Source: an uncultured Corynebacterium sp. (GTDB lineage: Bacteria; Actinomycetota; Actinomycetes; Mycobacteriales; Mycobacteriaceae). Taken from it: DNA of 64,000 bases. Both the position numbers and the translations under genes were made by a program. Of the stretch, positions 1 through 8,034 are shown in pieces. Below the pieces are notes generated by a model. That model was not told where the DNA came from. It saw nothing but the letters and a program-made list of their open reading frames with translations, and did no database searches. Every line of letters begins with the position of its first letter. Within the stretch, counting starts at the first letter, position 1. Location: NCBI RefSeq assembly GCF_946223165.1, contig NZ_CAMIBP010000007.1:16646-80645 (forward strand). The letters are read 5' to 3'.

Positions 1-1158
1 TAAGCGGGTGATCTCCGCCGGCCGCTCGGACATGACGCGGGCGACGAAGCGCCAATCGGCCAGACCGGACTCGACAAAGATGCGGGCGATGATGGCCAGC
101 GAGGACTCGAGGCCCAGCATGCCGGGCTTCGCGTTTTCGAACTCCACGCACTTGTCCTCGGAACCGTGCGGGGCGTGATCCGTGGCGACGACGTCGATGA
201 CGCCGTCGAGCAGCGCTTGCCGCAGCGCCAGTGTGTCGTGTTCCTCGCGCAGCGGCGGGTTGACGCGGAAGAGGCCGTCGTAGGTGGAGATCTTCTCGTC
301 CGTGAGCAGCAGGTGATGCGGGGTGACCTCCGCGGTGAGCGGGATGTCCTGGCCCTTGGCCCACTTGAGCAGCTCCACGGTGCCCTCGGTGGAGGCGTGG
401 CAGATGTGCATGCGGTTGCCGTAGTCGCGCGCCAGCAGGGCGTCGCGGGCCACGATGGACTCCTCGGCCACGCGCGGCCAGCCGCGCAGGCCCAGGGTGG
501 CGGCCACCTGGCCCTCGTGCGCGGCGGCGCCCTCGGTCATCCGGTGATCCTCGGCGTGTTGGGCGAGCAGGACGTCCTGACCCTTGGCGTACTCCAGCGC
601 GCGGCGCATGATCTGCGGGTCCTGAACGCACTTGCCGTCGTCGGAGAACATGCGCACCTTGGCATCGGAGCGGGCCATCATGCCGAACTCGGTCAGCGTC
701 TTGCCCTCCAGGCCCTTCGTGATGGAGCCCACCGGGTGGACATCGCACAGCCCCAGCGCCTGGGCCTTGGCCCACACGGACTCAGCGATGATCGGCTGAT
801 CCGTCACCGGGGTGGTATTCGCCATGGTGAACACGGCGGTAAAACCGCCCTTGGCTGCGGCCCGAGAACCGGTCTCGATGGTCTCCGTATCTTCGCGGCC
901 GGGCTCGCGGAGGTGGACGTGCATGTCCACCAGGCCTGGCAGCAGGACGTGGCCGCCGCCATCGATGGTGCGGTCGGCGGCATCGGCAGCCTCGGCGTCG
1001 GCGCCGAGCGCGGCAATAACGCCGTCCTTGATGAGCACCGAGGTGGGCTCGCCCTCACCGTAGGGCCGCACGTTGGTGATGAGCACGGTGCCGGCTTCGG
1101 GAGCGGACTGTGCCCCAACGGCCGGGTAGGTGACCGCGGAAGTGTCAGTAGAAGTCAT
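1..1158 (-). CDS. pyrC: Dihydroorotase (3' end outside window)
   Basis: Zinc enzyme of pyrimidine synthesis that cyclises carbamoyl-aspartate to dihydroorotate in the cytosol. The visible 386 codons start at the ATG at 1158. The metal-binding signature DMHVHLREPG is at residues 78-87, after the usual N-terminal beta strands (VLITNVRPYGEG). The C-terminal part lies beyond coordinate 1, so this is a partial gene and the last visible residues are still coding. It follows pyrB by 17 nt and should be co-transcribed with pyrR-pyrB. The first 22 or so residues precede the usual family N-terminus, so a later start is possible. Family assignment is secure from the HxH motif and operon context. Confidence 0.95.
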   Translation of the reverse strand, partial: MTSTDTSAVTYPAVGAQSAPEAGTVLITNVRPYGEGEPTSVLIKDGVIAALGADAEAADAADRTIDGGGHVLLPGLVDMHVHLREPGREDTETIETGSRAAAKGGFTAVFTMANTTPVTDQPIIAESVWAKAQALGLCDVHPVGSITKGLEGKTLTEFGMMARSDAKVRMFSDDGKCVQDPQIMRRALEYAKGQDVLLAQHAEDHRMTEGAAAHEGQVAATLGLRGWPRVAEESIVARDALLARDYGNRMHICHASTEGTVELLKWAKGQDIPLTAEVTPHHLLLTDEKISTYDGLFRVNPPLREEHDTLALRQALLDGVIDVVATDHAPHGSEDKCVEFENAKPGMLGLESSLAIIARIFVESGLADWRFVARVMSERPAEITRL

Positions 1159-1175
1159 AAGGTGTAGTCCCTCTC

Positions 1176-2147
1176 CTAGAATCCGGCGTTTTCGCCGTTA
1201 GCCAACAACGTAAAGAGGACCGCCATGCGCACGTGCACGCCGTTGTGCACCTGCTGCAGCACGGCCGAGCGGTCCATGTCAGCGACCGCATAGTTGATTT
1301 CCATGCCGCGCAGCATGGGACCGGGGTGCATGACGATGGCGTCCTTCTTCATCGCCTTCTCGCGGGCCTTGGACATGCCGTACAGAGTGGCGTACTCGCG
1401 GTGCGATGGGAAGAAACCGCCGTTCATGCGCTCAGCCTGGACACGCAGCATCATGATGACATCGGCGTCATCCACCTCGGAGTCGAAGTCATAGGACACA
1501 CGCACCGGCCAGGTCTCGACTCCGTACGGCAGGAGCGTCGGCGGGGCGACGAGAGTGACGTCGGCGCCCAGCGTGGTGAGCACGTCGACGTTGGAGCGCA
1601 CGACGCGGGAGTGCAGGCAATCGCCCACGATCTTGACCTTGAGTCCCTCGAACGAGGTGGCCCCGTCGGCGCCGGTGAGGTGCAGGCGCTGACGCATGGT
1701 GACGGCATCGAGCAGCGCCTGGGTGGGGTGCTGGTGCGCCCCGTCGCCCGCGTTGATGACCGACGGGCCGGTTCCGTCCGGAGCGACCCAGCGGGCCAAC
1801 TGTTCCGCTGCGCCGGAGGACGGGTGGCGGATGATGATGGCGTCCGTGCCAATGGCAGAGATGGTCAAGCCGGTGTCCTTGAGGGACTCGCCCTTCTTCA
1901 CCGACGACGACGACGCGGAAATGTTGATGACGTCGGCGGACATCCACTTGCCAGCGGTCTCGAAAGAGGAGCGCGTGCGCGTGGAGTTCTCGTAGAACAG
2001 CGTGTACACAGTGCGTCCGCGGAGCGTGGGCAGCTTCTTGACCTCGCGCCCGTCGAGTGCCTCGCGGAAGCGGTCGGCCTCATCCATGAGTCCGACGATC
2101 TCGTCGCGGCTTAAGTCCGCAATATCGATGAGATGCTTCACTGTCAT
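1176..2147 (-). CDS. pyrB: Aspartate carbamoyltransferase catalytic subunit
   Basis: Condenses carbamoyl phosphate with aspartate, the committed step of pyrimidine synthesis. The 323-residue length is normal for a catalytic chain. The carbamoyl-phosphate motif STRTRS is at residues 55-60, and the conserved HPTQALLD begins at residue 140. There is no pyrI regulatory chain next to it, as expected for actinobacteria. It lies 8 nt after pyrR and 17 nt before pyrC, so it belongs to the pyrR-pyrB-pyrC transcription unit and is probably controlled through the PyrR loop upstream of pyrR. Confidence 0.97.
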   Translation of the reverse strand: MTVKHLIDIADLSRDEIVGLMDEADRFREALDGREVKKLPTLRGRTVYTLFYENSTRTRSSFETAGKWMSADVINISASSSSVKKGESLKDTGLTISAIGTDAIIIRHPSSGAAEQLARWVAPDGTGPSVINAGDGAHQHPTQALLDAVTMRQRLHLTGADGATSFEGLKVKIVGDCLHSRVVRSNVDVLTTLGADVTLVAPPTLLPYGVETWPVRVSYDFDSEVDDADVIMMLRVQAERMNGGFFPSHREYATLYGMSKAREKAMKKDAIVMHPGPMLRGMEINYAVADMDRSAVLQQVHNGVHVRMAVLFTLLANGENAGF

Positions 2148-2155
2148 TCCTCCCT

Positions 2156-2713
2156 TTAGCGGGTCAGGACGACGGCGTCGCGGCCGTCGATGTCGGAGAT
2201 GAGCACGGTGACATCCTCGTCACGCGCGGTGGGGATGTTCTTGCCCACGTAGTCGGCCCGAATGGGAACTTCGCGGTGACCGCGGTCGACGAGGCAGGCC
2301 AGCTGAATGATGTCGGGGCGTCCGATATCTCGCAGGGCGTCGAGTGCCGCACGAATGGTACGACCGGAGTACAGGACATCGTCGACGAGGACAACGATGG
2401 CGCCGTCGATGCCGCCGTTGGGAATCACCGTGGGGCTGAGCGCACGGTGGGGCTTGCCGCGCAGGTCGTCGCGGTAGAGGGTGATGTCAAGAGCGCCCGC
2501 GGGAACCTCCACCCCGGAGAACTCCGCGATCTTCTCGCTCAAGCGCTTGGCCAAGGGCACTCCGCCCGAGGGAATGCCGAGAAGCACGACGCGGGGTGCG
2601 TCCTGCGAATCCAGCGCAGTCTTTTCAATGATCTGGTGCGCGATGCGTGCAACAGTGCGCGCGACGTCATCCGGACTCAGGAGCTCCGTCGTCGTAGCGT
2701 TGTCTTCACTCAT
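2156..2713 (-). CDS. pyrR: Pyrimidine operon regulator / uracil phosphoribosyltransferase
   Basis: PyrR binds the pyr mRNA in response to UMP/UTP and is related to uracil phosphoribosyltransferases. The protein has 185 residues. The PRPP-binding loop is visible as VVLVDDVLYSGRTI at residues 107-120, and IPSGGVPLAKRL around residue 48 is typical of PyrR. It is the first gene of the pyrimidine operon. Its ribosome binding site (AAGGAGG) sits inside a PyrR-loop-like hairpin (2717-2745), which suggests autogenous translational control, as described for mycobacterial PyrR, rather than the transcription attenuation seen in Bacillus. Confidence 0.95.
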   Translation of the reverse strand: MSEDNATTTELLSPDDVARTVARIAHQIIEKTALDSQDAPRVVLLGIPSGGVPLAKRLSEKIAEFSGVEVPAGALDITLYRDDLRGKPHRALSPTVIPNGGIDGAIVVLVDDVLYSGRTIRAALDALRDIGRPDIIQLACLVDRGHREVPIRADYVGKNIPTARDEDVTVLISDIDGRDAVVLTR

Positions 2714-2716
2714 CGT

Positions 2717-2745
2717 GACCTCCTTCCCCGCCTCACAGTGCGGTC
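2717..2745 (-). promoter_or_regulatory. Putative PyrR-binding loop overlapping the pyrR RBS
   Basis: Read on the minus strand, the leader 4-32 nt before the pyrR ATG contains CACUGUGAGGCGGGGAAGG. It aligns with the PyrR-loop consensus core (GAGGC, then a G, then AAGG) and is closed by GACC/GGUC ends. The Shine-Dalgarno AAGGAGG lies in the 3' arm, so PyrR bound here would hide it. No terminator/antiterminator pair is evident. The match is by eye; binding is inferred. Confidence 0.65.
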
Positions 2746-2811
2746 TTTAAAGGATGCCGATAGATACATGTGTGACCGGGACCGCATCACGCGTGCCCCG
2801 GGGACGTTTCT

Positions 2812-2817
2812 ACCCTA
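2812..2817 (-). promoter_or_regulatory. Candidate -10 box for pyrRBC
   Basis: TAGGGT on the minus strand, about 99 nt upstream of the pyrR start. It is of the TAnnnT type common in corynebacteria. No convincing -35 hexamer is seen 17 nt upstream. It would give a leader of about 90 nt that contains the PyrR loop. Confidence 0.4.
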
Positions 2818-2921
2818 GCATCCCCACCCGAGTTACGGGGTGGCATCGGCGCTTGCAGCTGGTGGCCCCGCTGCTGGTAGGCTCAGCCGGGTACAACGAC
2901 CAGTACGAAAGGCGGCAGCGC

Positions 2922-4283
2922 GTGAGCTTTAGCGCAACTCATGAGGTGGCAGCCCCGCGCGAGCTCGTGTGGGAATGGCACACGCGCCCAGGCGCGTTGG
3001 CTCGCCTCACCCCGCCCTTTTTGCCCATGGTTCCCCTGCGCCAGGCGGAACGGCTTTCCGACGGTACAACGGTGCTGGGCTTGCCCGCCGGCCTCCGGTG
3101 GACGGCTCGGCACGATCTCTCGCGCTACCAGCGCGGCTACACGTTTAGCGACGTGTGTATTAACGCGCCCATGAAGCGTCTGGCCAAATGGCGCCACACC
3201 CACGACTTCGCGGACGCCACCACGCCTGGGCACACGATCATCACCGACACAGTCGACTCGCGCGTACCGGTCTCGACGTTGGAGCGTATCTTTGCCTACC
3301 GCCAGCGCCAGCTCATCTTGGACTTCGACTTCCTCGGCCGGATTCATAGCCTCAACGGCGCGGCGCACCCACTCACCATCGCGATGACGGGCTCGCGCGG
3401 CGCCGTGGGCCGCGCGCTCATGGCGCAGCTCACCACTGCGGGGCACTCGGTCATCCAGCTCGTACGCTCCACCCCGAAGCCGGGCCAACGCCAGTGGAAC
3501 CCGCAGTCCCCGGCGCCCGACCTTCTCGACGGCGTCGACGCCGTCGTCCACCTCGCCGGCGAACCCATCTTCGGACGTTTTAACGACGCCCACAAAGCGG
3601 AAATTCGGGACTCCCGCGTGAAACCGACGGAGAAGCTAGCGCAACTCGTGGCAGCATCACCCAGCGTGCGCACCTTTGTGAGCGCCTCCGCAATAGGGAT
3701 CTACGGCCCGGACCGCGGCTCGACGGTGCTCGACGAGTCATCGCCGCTCGGTGATGGCTTCCTCGCTGACGTCGTCCGCGAGTGGGAGGCCGCCACGGCG
3801 CCTGCGTCCGCGGCCGGAAAACGCATCGTCCTCGTGCGCACCGGCGCCTCGCTCTCCGGCTCGTCCGGGCTCCTGCCGCTGCTGCGTGCCCTCTTCCACA
3901 CCGGGCTCGGCGGCACCTTCGGATCGGGCGACTTCTGGTTCAGCTGGATCGCGCACGATGACCTCACCGACATCTACACGCGCGCCGTCCTCGATGAGTC
4001 CCTCACCGGACCGCTGAATGCGGTTGCTCCTGCACCGCTGCTCAACAAGGACATGGCGCGCTCCTTGGCCCAGGAGTTGGGCCGACCCGCGATCATGCCC
4101 ATCCCCACGCTGGGCCCTGCGCTACTGCTGGGCCGCGAAGGAGCGCGCGAGCTCGCACTTGCGGATCAGCGCGTCGTGCCGTCCAGGCTGACAGAATTGG
4201 GCCATACGTTCCGCTACCCCACGCTCGACGCCGCGCTCGCGCACGAGCTCGGGGGCGAAAGGCTCGTCGGTTCCGCGGATTAG
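2922..4283 (+). CDS. SRPBCC domain fused to YfcH-type SDR epimerase (TIGR01777 family)
   Basis: A 453-residue, two-part protein. Residues 1-140 resemble a START/SRPBCC (polyketide cyclase-like) lipid-binding fold. Residues 150-453 form an atypical SDR domain with the nucleotide-binding motif TGSRGAVGRAL near 156, followed by SASAIGIYG, a VRTGASLSGSSG strand, SWIAHDDLTDIY, and the C-terminal NAVAPAP ... LALADQRVVPSRL pattern typical of the TIGR01777/YfcH family. The substrate is unknown. The GTG at 2922 is preferred because AAAGG lies upstream and SFSATHEV is the natural start of the SRPBCC strand. The frame is open further upstream, but that stretch reads like leader DNA. It is divergent from pyrR. 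Confidence 0.85.
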   Translation: MSFSATHEVAAPRELVWEWHTRPGALARLTPPFLPMVPLRQAERLSDGTTVLGLPAGLRWTARHDLSRYQRGYTFSDVCINAPMKRLAKWRHTHDFADATTPGHTIITDTVDSRVPVSTLERIFAYRQRQLILDFDFLGRIHSLNGAAHPLTIAMTGSRGAVGRALMAQLTTAGHSVIQLVRSTPKPGQRQWNPQSPAPDLLDGVDAVVHLAGEPIFGRFNDAHKAEIRDSRVKPTEKLAQLVAASPSVRTFVSASAIGIYGPDRGSTVLDESSPLGDGFLADVVREWEAATAPASAAGKRIVLVRTGASLSGSSGLLPLLRALFHTGLGGTFGSGDFWFSWIAHDDLTDIYTRAVLDESLTGPLNAVAPAPLLNKDMARSLAQELGRPAIMPIPTLGPALLLGREGARELALADQRVVPSRLTELGHTFRYPTLDAALAHELGGERLVGSAD

Positions 4284-4289
4284 TTAAGC

Positions 4290-4353
4290 TGGTGGGCGTT
4301 GCCGTGGCGCCTCCTGCGCGCCGCGACGCCGACCACCTTTGTCGACTTTTCTC
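4290..4353 (+). terminator. Possible terminator after the SDR gene
   Basis: A GC-rich imperfect hairpin (outer GGTGG/CCACC arms, inner GGCGC/GCGCC arms) is followed by a pyrimidine-rich tract with TTT and TTTT runs. It lies between the SDR gene and the first YbjN-like gene. The arms contain mismatches, so the call is tentative. Confidence 0.35.
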
Positions 4354-4367
4354 AGTGAGGGACGTTC

Positions 4368-4901
4368 GTGACCACACCCGAATCCGGTCTGCTGCCGGAC
4401 ACGCCTATTGAGGCCATCACCATCACCCGTATCGCGGAGATCCTGGAGGATCAGGAACTGCAGTACCGCATCGAGGACGCGCCGGCCCCCACTCCAGCGG
4501 GCGAGAATGCGTCAGACGCCGATGAGACCGCTCCCGCGACCATCCAGCTGCTGCGTACTGGCTTTGTCAACACCATCGTCGCCATGCAGCTGCGCAATGA
4601 CAACCTCGTCATTGATTCCGTCTGGCGCGGACAGGTGCCGGTCTCCGAGGGCCCGCAGCTGCTCAGCCTCATCAACCAGTGGAACAGCGAGCACTTCGCC
4701 CCGACGCTGCGCTTCTTCGAGTCCGATCAGGGCTCACTCGCCGTCTCCGCCGTGCGCGAGCTTCACGCCGTCCACGGCGCGTCGCGCAACCAGCTCGGCG
4801 CCTTCGTCATGGCGTCGCTTAACGCACTCCTCGAGGCCTTCGCGTTCATCGAGGCCTCCTACCCGCAACTCGTTACCTGGCAGGAGCCCGTTCATGACTA
4901 A
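4368..4901 (+). CDS. YbjN-domain protein, type A (copy 1)
   Basis: A 177-residue acidic protein of the YbjN / type III secretion chaperone-like fold, with no signal peptide or membrane segment. The hallmarks are a central beta region (VNTIVAMQLRNDNLVIDSVWRG), LINQWNSEHFAPTLRFFES, and a C-terminal helix with GASRNQLGAFVMASLNALLEAF followed by PQLVTW. The same C-terminal pattern recurs in the gene at 5420. It starts with GTG at 4368 and is the first of four consecutive, overlapping genes. Biochemical function is unknown; YbjN proteins are suspected to act as chaperone-like or regulatory factors. The family call rests on motif recognition. Confidence 0.8.
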   Translation: MTTPESGLLPDTPIEAITITRIAEILEDQELQYRIEDAPAPTPAGENASDADETAPATIQLLRTGFVNTIVAMQLRNDNLVIDSVWRGQVPVSEGPQLLSLINQWNSEHFAPTLRFFESDQGSLAVSAVRELHAVHGASRNQLGAFVMASLNALLEAFAFIEASYPQLVTWQEPVHD

Positions 4902-5415
4902 TCCTGAGTCCGCACCGCAGCCCACCACGCTCAACCCCGCCGACCCGAACTCGCTGCCCATCGTCACGCTCGACCGCGTCGTCGAGGCCATGCGCGGCCA
5001 CGACGTCACCCTCGAGCCCGTCACGGGGCGCGACGACTCCGCCACCGCGAACCTCAACGGTCTTCCCTGTCTTTTCGCGGTCCTCGACGCCGTCGTCATC
5101 GTCCGCTGCGACGTGCAGACCGACGCCCAGTTTGCCACCGCGGATGCTGGCCTCTTCCTCGCCGCCAACCAGGTGAACTCGGTATCCTTCGGCGCCCGAG
5201 CCGCCATCACGGACTTCGACGGCAACCTCGTCGTCCGTACCGAGCGCGAGATCCCCTGCGCCGCCGGCATGGCCGATGTGCAGCTCTCCGCCGCACTCAA
5301 GGCCGCCGTGGACGGTGTCCTGGGTGCCCAGAACGCCATGGTGGCGTCCGCACAGGAGATGGCCAAGCTCGGTTCTGAGGCGGCGGCCGCCGCAACCGGA
5401 CAGGATGCCGAGTAG
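4894..5415 (+). CDS. YbjN-domain protein, type B (copy 1)
   Basis: A 173-residue protein. The ATG at 4894 overlaps the end of the preceding gene by 8 nt, implying translational coupling. It lacks the SRNQLG signature of its neighbour and instead shares its architecture with the gene at 5908: a short acidic N-terminus, a strand ending VVIVRCDV, then AANQVN ... ITDFDGNLVVR and a long Ala-rich helix with GAQNAMVASAQEMAKLG. It is a diverged YbjN-like member. No catalytic residues are evident. The two type B proteins may be partners of the type A proteins. The B family assignment is weaker than the A assignment. Confidence 0.7.
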   Translation: MTNPESAPQPTTLNPADPNSLPIVTLDRVVEAMRGHDVTLEPVTGRDDSATANLNGLPCLFAVLDAVVIVRCDVQTDAQFATADAGLFLAANQVNSVSFGARAAITDFDGNLVVRTEREIPCAAGMADVQLSAALKAAVDGVLGAQNAMVASAQEMAKLGSEAAAAATGQDAE

Positions 5416-5419
5416 TACC

Positions 5420-5911
5420 GTGAGCGAACCCGTCACCGATCCACACGCGATCCTGCCGGTCGACATGCACCGGCTCGCGGAGCTCTTCGAGTTCCTCGGC
5501 GCCGAGTACGCCCTCATCAACAAGGATGAGTCCGACGCACTCGTGCTGCAAACAGGACTTCCGCACATCACCATTCACATCGACCTCGACGACGACACGC
5601 TCAGCGCCTTTGCTACGTGGGAGGGGCGTGCCGCTGCTGCAGAGGAAGACGAGGTCGCGGCCGTCGTGGGCGATCTCAACTGGGAGCTCGTTGCCCCCAC
5701 CCTGAGCTACAGCTTTGGTGAGGATGCCCGCGGCACCGAAGAGATCGTCATCTGCGCCAACCGCGCCATGGGCGTGGGCGAAGGCCTGTCTCGCAATCAG
5801 CTGGGCATGTTCATCGCCAGTGCCTTCGATAGCTTCGGCGCCGCCTTCGACGCGTTGGCAGACGCCCTGCCGCAGGCCGTCACCTGGTCGGACGAGGAGG
5901 ATGCATCATGA
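5420..5911 (+). CDS. YbjN-domain protein, type A (copy 2)
   Basis: A paralogue of the gene at 4368. It has HITIHIDLDDDTLSAFATWEG, LNWELVAPTLSYSFGED, GEGLSRNQLGMFIASAFDSF and PQAVTW in the same order. GTG at 5420 gives 163 residues (MSEPVTDPH...) and leaves a 4-nt gap to the previous stop; ATG at 5405 would add five residues and overlap it. The type A signature SRNQLG-x-F-x-x-A is intact. Cytoplasmic, acidic, of unknown function. It ends in an ATGA overlap with the next gene. Confidence 0.8.
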   Translation: MSEPVTDPHAILPVDMHRLAELFEFLGAEYALINKDESDALVLQTGLPHITIHIDLDDDTLSAFATWEGRAAAAEEDEVAAVVGDLNWELVAPTLSYSFGEDARGTEEIVICANRAMGVGEGLSRNQLGMFIASAFDSFGAAFDALADALPQAVTWSDEEDAS

Positions 5912-6408
5912 CGGATAATCCCGACACCACCACAGACTTCGTGGATCCCTTCGAGCTCTTCGCCGAATCCCCGCACCCCGCGGTGACGCGCGAACGCGTC
6001 ATCGCGCAGCTGGCTGCGGACGACGTCGAGGCAGCCCCGCACCCCGAGGTTGACGCGGTTGCCATCGCTGAATTCAACGACGTGGGCTGGGTCTTCACCG
6101 TCGACGAGGATCTGGTCAAGGTGGAGTGTGTTTTGCCCACCGAGCTCGGTTTCGAGGACGTCGCCCCAGCCTTCCGCGCCATCGCCAATGAGCTCAACGC
6201 CCAGGCCTTCGATGGCCGCGTCATCGTCGGTAACGTCGACGGCGCGATCGAATTGCGTGGCGACGCCACCATCGCCGTCGGCGCCGGGCTCACCGATGAG
6301 CAACTCTTCCACGCGCTCAACTTCGCAGTGGTGGCCGCCCAGGACGCCCTGCTGGGCGCGCTGGATGCCTTCAACGCCATGGCCCGCGGGCTGCAGGACA
6401 ACGAGTAG
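5908..6408 (+). CDS. YbjN-domain protein, type B (copy 2)
   Basis: A 166-residue paralogue of the gene at 4894. It has an acidic N-terminus, VGWVFTVDEDLVKVECV, AIANELN, VIVGNVDGAIELRGDATIAV and a C-terminal Ala-rich helix (VVAAQDALLGALDAFNAM). Its ATG overlaps the upstream TGA (ATGA), so the two genes are probably translationally coupled. It closes the A-B-A-B array. Just after its stop, a second GAGTAGGAC copy follows, suggesting a small local duplication. Function is unknown. Confidence 0.72.
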   Translation: MTDNPDTTTDFVDPFELFAESPHPAVTRERVIAQLAADDVEAAPHPEVDAVAIAEFNDVGWVFTVDEDLVKVECVLPTELGFEDVAPAFRAIANELNAQAFDGRVIVGNVDGAIELRGDATIAVGAGLTDEQLFHALNFAVVAAQDALLGALDAFNAMARGLQDNE

Positions 6409-6443
6409 GACGCCGAGCTGGACAGCGAGTAGGACCAGTGGGC

Positions 6444-7298
6444 CTAGTCGGCGTCCTCGACGCGCTGGCGCTCAACCTCTGGGTCGAACTCTGCGGCCGG
6501 CCATTCCAGGTCGAGGTGACGGAGGAGATCGACGATGAGATACTTGAGCGCCATGCGCGCGTACTTCTTGGTGTCGGTGGGGATGACGTACCATGGCGCG
6601 TAGTCTTCATCCGTGCGCTGAATGGCGTCTTGATAGGCGGCCATGTAGTCGTCCCAGTAGCCACGCTCATCTACGTCAGACGGATCGTACTTCCAGAACT
6701 TTTCCGGGTTGACGGTGCGCTCCAGCAGATTCTCCTTCTGCGCGTCCTTGGACAGGTGCAGGAACACCTTGATGATGTGCACCCCAGACTGGGCCAGCTC
6801 GGCCTCGTAGTCGCGAATTGCCTCGAAGCGGCGATCGATCTCCGCCTCGTCCACCCAGTGGTGCACGCGCTGGATCAGCACATCCTCGTAGTGCGAACGA
6901 TCGAACGCGACAACCTGGCCCGGCTTCGGGTCATACTTGCGGATGCGCCACAGGAAGTCGTGTTGCATCTCTTCCTCCGTCGGCTTGCCAAAGCCCACGG
7001 TATCGGTGCCCTGCGGATCGAAGGTATTAAACACGTGGCGGATGGCGCCGCCCTTGCCGGAAGTGTCCATGCCTTGCAGGATGACTAGGACCGAGGGCGC
7101 CTTCTCTCCATACGCGCGACCGTTGGCGTAGAGGCGCTCCTGCAGTTCGTACAGTTCCTCGTCGAAGCGCACAAACTGCTCCTCCAAGTCCGACTTGCTG
7201 CCGTCGAAGCCTGGGGTTGTCGATGCATCCACCGCATCGATCTGGAAATTCTTGCCCGCGCGCAGCTTGAGTGCGTCTTCAACCTTGAATTTAGACAT
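6444..7298 (-). CDS. PPK2-family polyphosphate:nucleotide phosphotransferase
   Basis: A P-loop kinase of the polyphosphate kinase 2 family, using polyphosphate to phosphorylate nucleotides in the cytosol. The ATG at 7298 gives 284 residues (MSKFKVEDAL...). Walker A is GMDTSGKGG at residues 76-84. The Walker B/lid region is VVAFDRSHYEDVL with the DR pair at 133-134. WKYDPSDVDERGYWDDYMAAYQD and APWYVIPTDTKKYAR follow, both typical of the family. It resembles the PPK2-related subgroup rather than the ADP-preferring corynebacterial PPK2B. It converges with the YbjN array, with only 35 nt between stops. Substrate preference cannot be told from sequence. Confidence 0.88.
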   Translation of the reverse strand: MSKFKVEDALKLRAGKNFQIDAVDASTTPGFDGSKSDLEEQFVRFDEELYELQERLYANGRAYGEKAPSVLVILQGMDTSGKGGAIRHVFNTFDPQGTDTVGFGKPTEEEMQHDFLWRIRKYDPKPGQVVAFDRSHYEDVLIQRVHHWVDEAEIDRRFEAIRDYEAELAQSGVHIIKVFLHLSKDAQKENLLERTVNPEKFWKYDPSDVDERGYWDDYMAAYQDAIQRTDEDYAPWYVIPTDTKKYARMALKYLIVDLLRHLDLEWPAAEFDPEVERQRVEDAD

Positions 7299-7359
7299 GC
7301 CGTCCAGCATAACCCTCCGCACCCAAGGGCCTCCATCGCGGCGAGACTGAGATCGAGAA

Positions 7360-7391
7360 ACCCCGCCACACCTTTTGGTGTGCGGCGGGGT
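7360..7391 (-). terminator. Intrinsic terminator after nusB
   Basis: A GC-rich stem (ACCCCGCC... with GGTGTG/CACACC inner arms, two-base bulge, AAAA loop) followed on the minus strand by TTTCTC. It lies 13 nt beyond the nusB stop and ends the efp-nusB unit. Confidence 0.8.
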
Positions 7392-7403
7392 CAGGGTGCG
7401 AGG

Positions 7404-8024
7404 TTACGCCTCGTCCGTGCCGTCTTCAGTGGACTCGTCGTCCAGCGGCGGGAACTCCGCGGCGGCCGCAGCCTCGGCGGCATCGGCAGCATCGGCGGCA
7501 TCGGGGTCCTGCGCGCTGTCCGACTCGGCATCCTCGTCATTGAGGGAGCTCATCGGGTTATCCGCAGACCGCGACTGCGCGATGTCATCCAACACGGCGT
7601 GGATGTACGGCGCTGCCTGATCCGTCGAGTACTCGCTGGCCAACTCGACGCCCTCCACCACGGCGGTGGCGGTAGGCACGTCTGGGTTGAACAGCAGCTC
7701 CCACGCGGAGACTCGCATGATGGCGCGGTCGACGGCGGGCAGGCGGTCAAACTGCCAATCGTCGGACAGGAAGCGCGCGATGGCCTCATCGATGGCGTCC
7801 AGCTCCTCGGCGGCGCCGCGCACAATCTCAGCAGTGTACTCGGCCACGGGGGCCACACCGTTGGAATCGTCACGGGCCAGCACGATGCGATCCTCGACAA
7901 TGGCGACGGGATCGACATCGCGGCTCTCAGCCTCAAAGAGGATGTCGGCCGCGCGGCGACGCGCACGGTAACGAGCGGTGTGTCGCTTGTAGTTAATGTC
8001 GCGCGACTTTTTCTCTTCGCTCAA
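7404..8024 (-). CDS. nusB: Transcription antitermination factor NusB
   Basis: NusB forms the boxA-binding antitermination complex with NusE (S10) on rRNA operon transcripts. The core (about residues 14-165) carries the usual all-helical pattern: RYRARRRAADILFEAE, FDRLPAVDRAIMRVSAWELLF and VVEGVELASEYSTDQAAPYIHAVLDDIA. Beyond this core there is a tail of roughly 40 residues rich in Ala, Asp and Glu. NusB is usually 130-160 residues, so the 206-residue length is due to this low-complexity acidic tail. It lies 10 nt after efp and ends at a terminator. Confidence 0.95.
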   Translation of the reverse strand: MSEEKKSRDINYKRHTARYRARRRAADILFEAESRDVDPVAIVEDRIVLARDDSNGVAPVAEYTAEIVRGAAEELDAIDEAIARFLSDDWQFDRLPAVDRAIMRVSAWELLFNPDVPTATAVVEGVELASEYSTDQAAPYIHAVLDDIAQSRSADNPMSSLNDEDAESDSAQDPDAADAADAAEAAAAAEFPPLDDESTEDGTDEA

Positions 8025-8034
8025 CGCCTATGCC

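Noticed and set aside
166..1167. 333-codon plus-strand frame at the left edge
   Set aside because: Antisense to pyrC, whose DMHVHLREPG motif reads on the minus strand.
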